Positions 61,953 through 64,000 of a stretch of 64,000 nucleotides of DNA are shown here, piece by piece. How positions within the stretch are numbered: the stretch's first letter is position 1; each line of letters begins with the position of its first letter. The DNA is from Flavobacterium fragile (GTDB taxonomy: Bacteria > Bacteroidota > Bacteroidia > Flavobacteriales > Flavobacteriaceae), in NCBI RefSeq assembly GCF_023634865.1, contig NZ_JAMLJN010000003.1:186001-250000 (forward strand). Direction: 5' to 3'. The translations under genes and the position numbers were made by a program. Under the pieces are notes generated by a model. That model worked only from the letters and a program-made list of their open reading frames with translations, had not been told where the DNA came from and did not search any database.

Positions 61953-63779
61953 TTAACGCAATAGATATAAATATCCTGTTAAAGGTTCAGGATAATCGGA
62001 ATCGTTTAATTGTAGAATATAAAAATAAGTACCGCTTGGAGCTTTATTACTCAATATGCCATCTTCAACATAACCATCCCAGTCTGGTTTAGTATTATTA
62101 CCTGTCCATAATAATCTTCCCCAACGATTGTAGATGAACAGTTCAAAATTCAAAAATACATCCCTTAATCCATCTATGAAAAAGGAATCGTTTGCTCCAT
62201 CATTGTTTGGTGAAACAGCATTGTAAACAGTTGGAGGACAGTTTTTTGTTAATAATAGGAAAGAAGTTACGGAAATACACCCATTGTCGATTCGAACAAA
62301 AATTTCTTTGGGAGAGTTTGTTGTTTGGAAGTTATTAGTGTTTAAAATAGGGTTGTTATTTTGTAAAGCATCATCATAACTTTCGTGAAAAGAAACAACG
62401 TGATTACCATTAGTTTTGACTAATTCAGAATAGCTTGAAAAATCAAAAACACCACTATTAAGACCTAAATTACACGTTGTTAAATTTTCTAATGTATTAA
62501 AGCTAGGAGATACAATTAATGTTATTTCAATTTCAAATGTATTATTGTTTTCTATTAATTCTGGTCTAATTCCTATACCACTTCCGGTATCATCAACGAC
62601 GGCTTTTAAAGTAAAGTTTAAAGGTATTGTATTTGGTATTGTTAAATTGATAGTTCCGTATTCACTACCACCAATAGGAATAACATTTTGGGTATAAGTT
62701 GTAGCCAAAACTTCGCTTCCCACATAAAAAGTAATAGGTGTATTGGCTTGTAAAACTTCGGTACTATTTATGTTGGAAACAGTAAAGGCAAGGGTAAGTT
62801 CTCTTGAATTACATTCAGATGATGGATTTTCCAAAACTATAGTAGCATCTGGAAGTTGACTGTTTAGTTTAGTAACTATAGTACTTAACATCACATAATC
62901 TTGAGCTGATTGGAGTGAAACCGTTGCAGAAGTAGTTCCTGGAACGATATAATTTTCAATAGAGTAAACATCCAAATCCATATTGTATAGATTTGTTTCG
63001 TTTATTTCAGTATTGGTTCCGTTGAATGCATTGTTACTAGGATTTAGAGAATTACTGAGTATGGTTGTTACGCCATTTGCAGAAAAACTTAGACGTTCAC
63101 TTTCTTGTATCATTCTGTCACCTTCCCAAGCGATAAATCCAATTTTTGCACCGGTATTACTGATCAAATAAAGATTGTTTAATTCAATTGTCATATTGTC
63201 AATTATTGGTGGAGAAGCATATGGATTTGGAGAAAGTGCTTCTAAGCCTTGATAAATATTAATTTGATTTAATGTTAAGTTTGGATTTTCATACACCACA
63301 AGAATTGCCCAACCAGCAAATTGAGTAGCATTTAAATAGTAAGTTGTAACTAAGCTGTTAAGATCAAAATCGGATAATGTGTAAGTTCCATTACCATTAT
63401 TTTGTACAAATGTTGTAATGTCTTTAAATGCACTAAAGTAATCTAAACTACTTGAGGTTCCTTGTATTGTATTTAAGATATCTGGTGTCATATCCGTTCC
63501 GTTCAACTTAACTAAAGTATCACCAGAACCACTGCCAGCCCAATATAAATAGGCTCTTTCAATTCTATCGTTACTTGATAAATTTAAATTAGCTGATGAT
63601 TGCGTTAATAAGTAATCTGGAAACATGAAATTATTTTCATAAGGGTTCATCGTATTCCCAATAAAAGTAAAATCGTATCTACCGTTGATTTGAGTAAATA
63701 TTGAAATATCCTGTGCTTTGGTGAAAGTTGGAGTAATTATTTGTGTTAGAAAAATGAGGCAAAGTAATTTTTTCAACAT
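61953..63779 (-). CDS. T9SS type-B cargo protein
   Basis: 608 residues with a signal peptide (KKLLCLIFLTQIITPTFTKA). N-terminal beta-rich domain with DUF11/Ig-like repeats (YLYWAGSGSGDTLVKLNGTD, PITFYVGSEVLA), and the type-B C-terminal signal (NAVSPNNDGANDSFFIDGLR, IYNRWGRLLW and a final strand ending GYLYLLR). It will be secreted by the type IX system. The ligand is unknown. Separated from the partial gene downstream by 109 nt. Confidence 0.88.
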   Translation of the reverse strand: MLKKLLCLIFLTQIITPTFTKAQDISIFTQINGRYDFTFIGNTMNPYENNFMFPDYLLTQSSANLNLSSNDRIERAYLYWAGSGSGDTLVKLNGTDMTPDILNTIQGTSSSLDYFSAFKDITTFVQNNGNGTYTLSDFDLNSLVTTYYLNATQFAGWAILVVYENPNLTLNQINIYQGLEALSPNPYASPPIIDNMTIELNNLYLISNTGAKIGFIAWEGDRMIQESERLSFSANGVTTILSNSLNPSNNAFNGTNTEINETNLYNMDLDVYSIENYIVPGTTSATVSLQSAQDYVMLSTIVTKLNSQLPDATIVLENPSSECNSRELTLAFTVSNINSTEVLQANTPITFYVGSEVLATTYTQNVIPIGGSEYGTINLTIPNTIPLNFTLKAVVDDTGSGIGIRPELIENNNTFEIEITLIVSPSFNTLENLTTCNLGLNSGVFDFSSYSELVKTNGNHVVSFHESYDDALQNNNPILNTNNFQTTNSPKEIFVRIDNGCISVTSFLLLTKNCPPTVYNAVSPNNDGANDSFFIDGLRDVFLNFELFIYNRWGRLLWTGNNTKPDWDGYVEDGILSNKAPSGTYFYILQLNDSDYPEPLTGYLYLLR

Positions 63780-63888
63780 ACTGATTTAGTGAAAATACGG
63801 TCATAAATTTACTATATTTTTTTAAAAAACTTATTAAAGATGATAGAACCCATAAAAAATTAGTAATTTTCCGCTTTAAAAATTAGTT

Positions 63889-64000
63889 TTGAAGAAGTTT
63901 CAAGTACAAAAATACCACTCAAAACACACTGCTTTATGGAATGAATTTGTAGCTAAATCCAAAAATGCTACTTTTTTGTTTCATCGAGATTTCATGGAAT
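63889..64000 (+). CDS. Start of a FemAB/GNAT-like gene (truncated by window end)
   Basis: Only the first 37 codons are present: KKFQVQKYHSKHTALWNEFV and AKSKNATFLFHRDFMEY-like residues, reminiscent of FemAB/GNAT proteins of Flavobacteria. The start is TTG at 63889; an in-frame stop lies 10 nt upstream and there is no ATG between. The start TTG is also the end of a TAGTTTTG -7-like sequence (63884-63891), so leader length or start assignment is uncertain. Confidence 0.55.
   Translation, partial: MKKFQVQKYHSKHTALWNEFVAKSKNATFLFHRDFME

Overview
The window is a chromosomal segment of a member of the Flavobacteriaceae (Bacteroidota), probably Flavobacterium or a close relative. Support comes from AT-rich DNA; promoters of the Bacteroidota form TTG-N17-23-TAnnTTTG and no obvious Shine-Dalgarno dependence; a GldI gliding lipoprotein; two secreted proteins with type-IX-secretion type-B (gliding-motility-associated) C-termini; a carbamoyltransferase of the N-acylornithine type (ArgF'); and short archaeal-type ProRS. 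No prophage, insertion sequence, CRISPR array or rRNA was seen. Gene content is mostly core metabolism and cell envelope.

Layout. 1-5.7 kb: a Gly/Trp/Asn-rich lipoprotein divergent from proS, two tandem tRNA-Glu genes, rpsT, typA and a small unknown gene. 5.8-9.5 kb: an extracytoplasmic folding island (two cyclophilin-FKBP fusion proteins, then gldI, then a DHH phosphoesterase). 9.5-18.7 kb: a T9SS cargo protein, a TetR-UbiB/AarF-like pair, a nucleoid-associated protein, a pRiA4b ORF3-like protein, two thioredoxin-fold proteins, a CDP-alcohol phosphatidyltransferase and heme A synthase. 18.8-20.9 kb: tRNA maturation (cca, tsaC). 21-28.4 kb: a surface-glycan (probably lipooligosaccharide core) cluster with five glycosyltransferases, a Kdo-kinase-like protein and an LTA-synthase-like phosphotransferase. 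28.5-31.2 kb: dapD, an NlpE/META lipoprotein, ruvX and an Lrp-type regulator.

31.2-39.2 kb: one tightly packed eight-gene arginine operon in the order GNAT-argG-argC-argD-argF'-argB-argE-argH. It appears to run through N-acylated (possibly N-succinylated) intermediates: residue 90 of ArgF' is Val rather than the Glu of acetyl-specific enzymes or the Pro of the Bacteroides succinyl-specific enzyme. The leading GNAT is a good candidate for the missing N-acylglutamate synthase. Two matched palindromes lie upstream of the operon promoter.

39.4-45.1 kb: def, a DUF5606 protein and mazG, then a secreted unknown protein and a five-repeat DUF349 protein. The last two genes are bracketed by an inverted pair of about 150-bp multi-hairpin intergenic cassettes; related single hairpins occur elsewhere in the window. 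45.1-64 kb: aroE, two tandem dedA paralogues, a TPR protein, a class III aminotransferase, an OstA/LptA-like protein, a lipoprotein, purA, a Fur-family regulator without the usual CxxC, a bifunctional ppGpp synthetase/hydrolase, a TrmH-type methyltransferase, two amidohydrolase-like proteins with partly degenerate metal sites, a second T9SS cargo protein, and the truncated start of a GNAT/FemAB-like gene at the window edge.

I found no clear new defence or mobile system. The observations most worth pursuing are the acyl-arginine operon with its unassigned first step, the multi-hairpin inverted cassettes, and the duplicated cyclophilin-FKBP fusions beside gldI. All calls come from reading the sequence; no database search was run.
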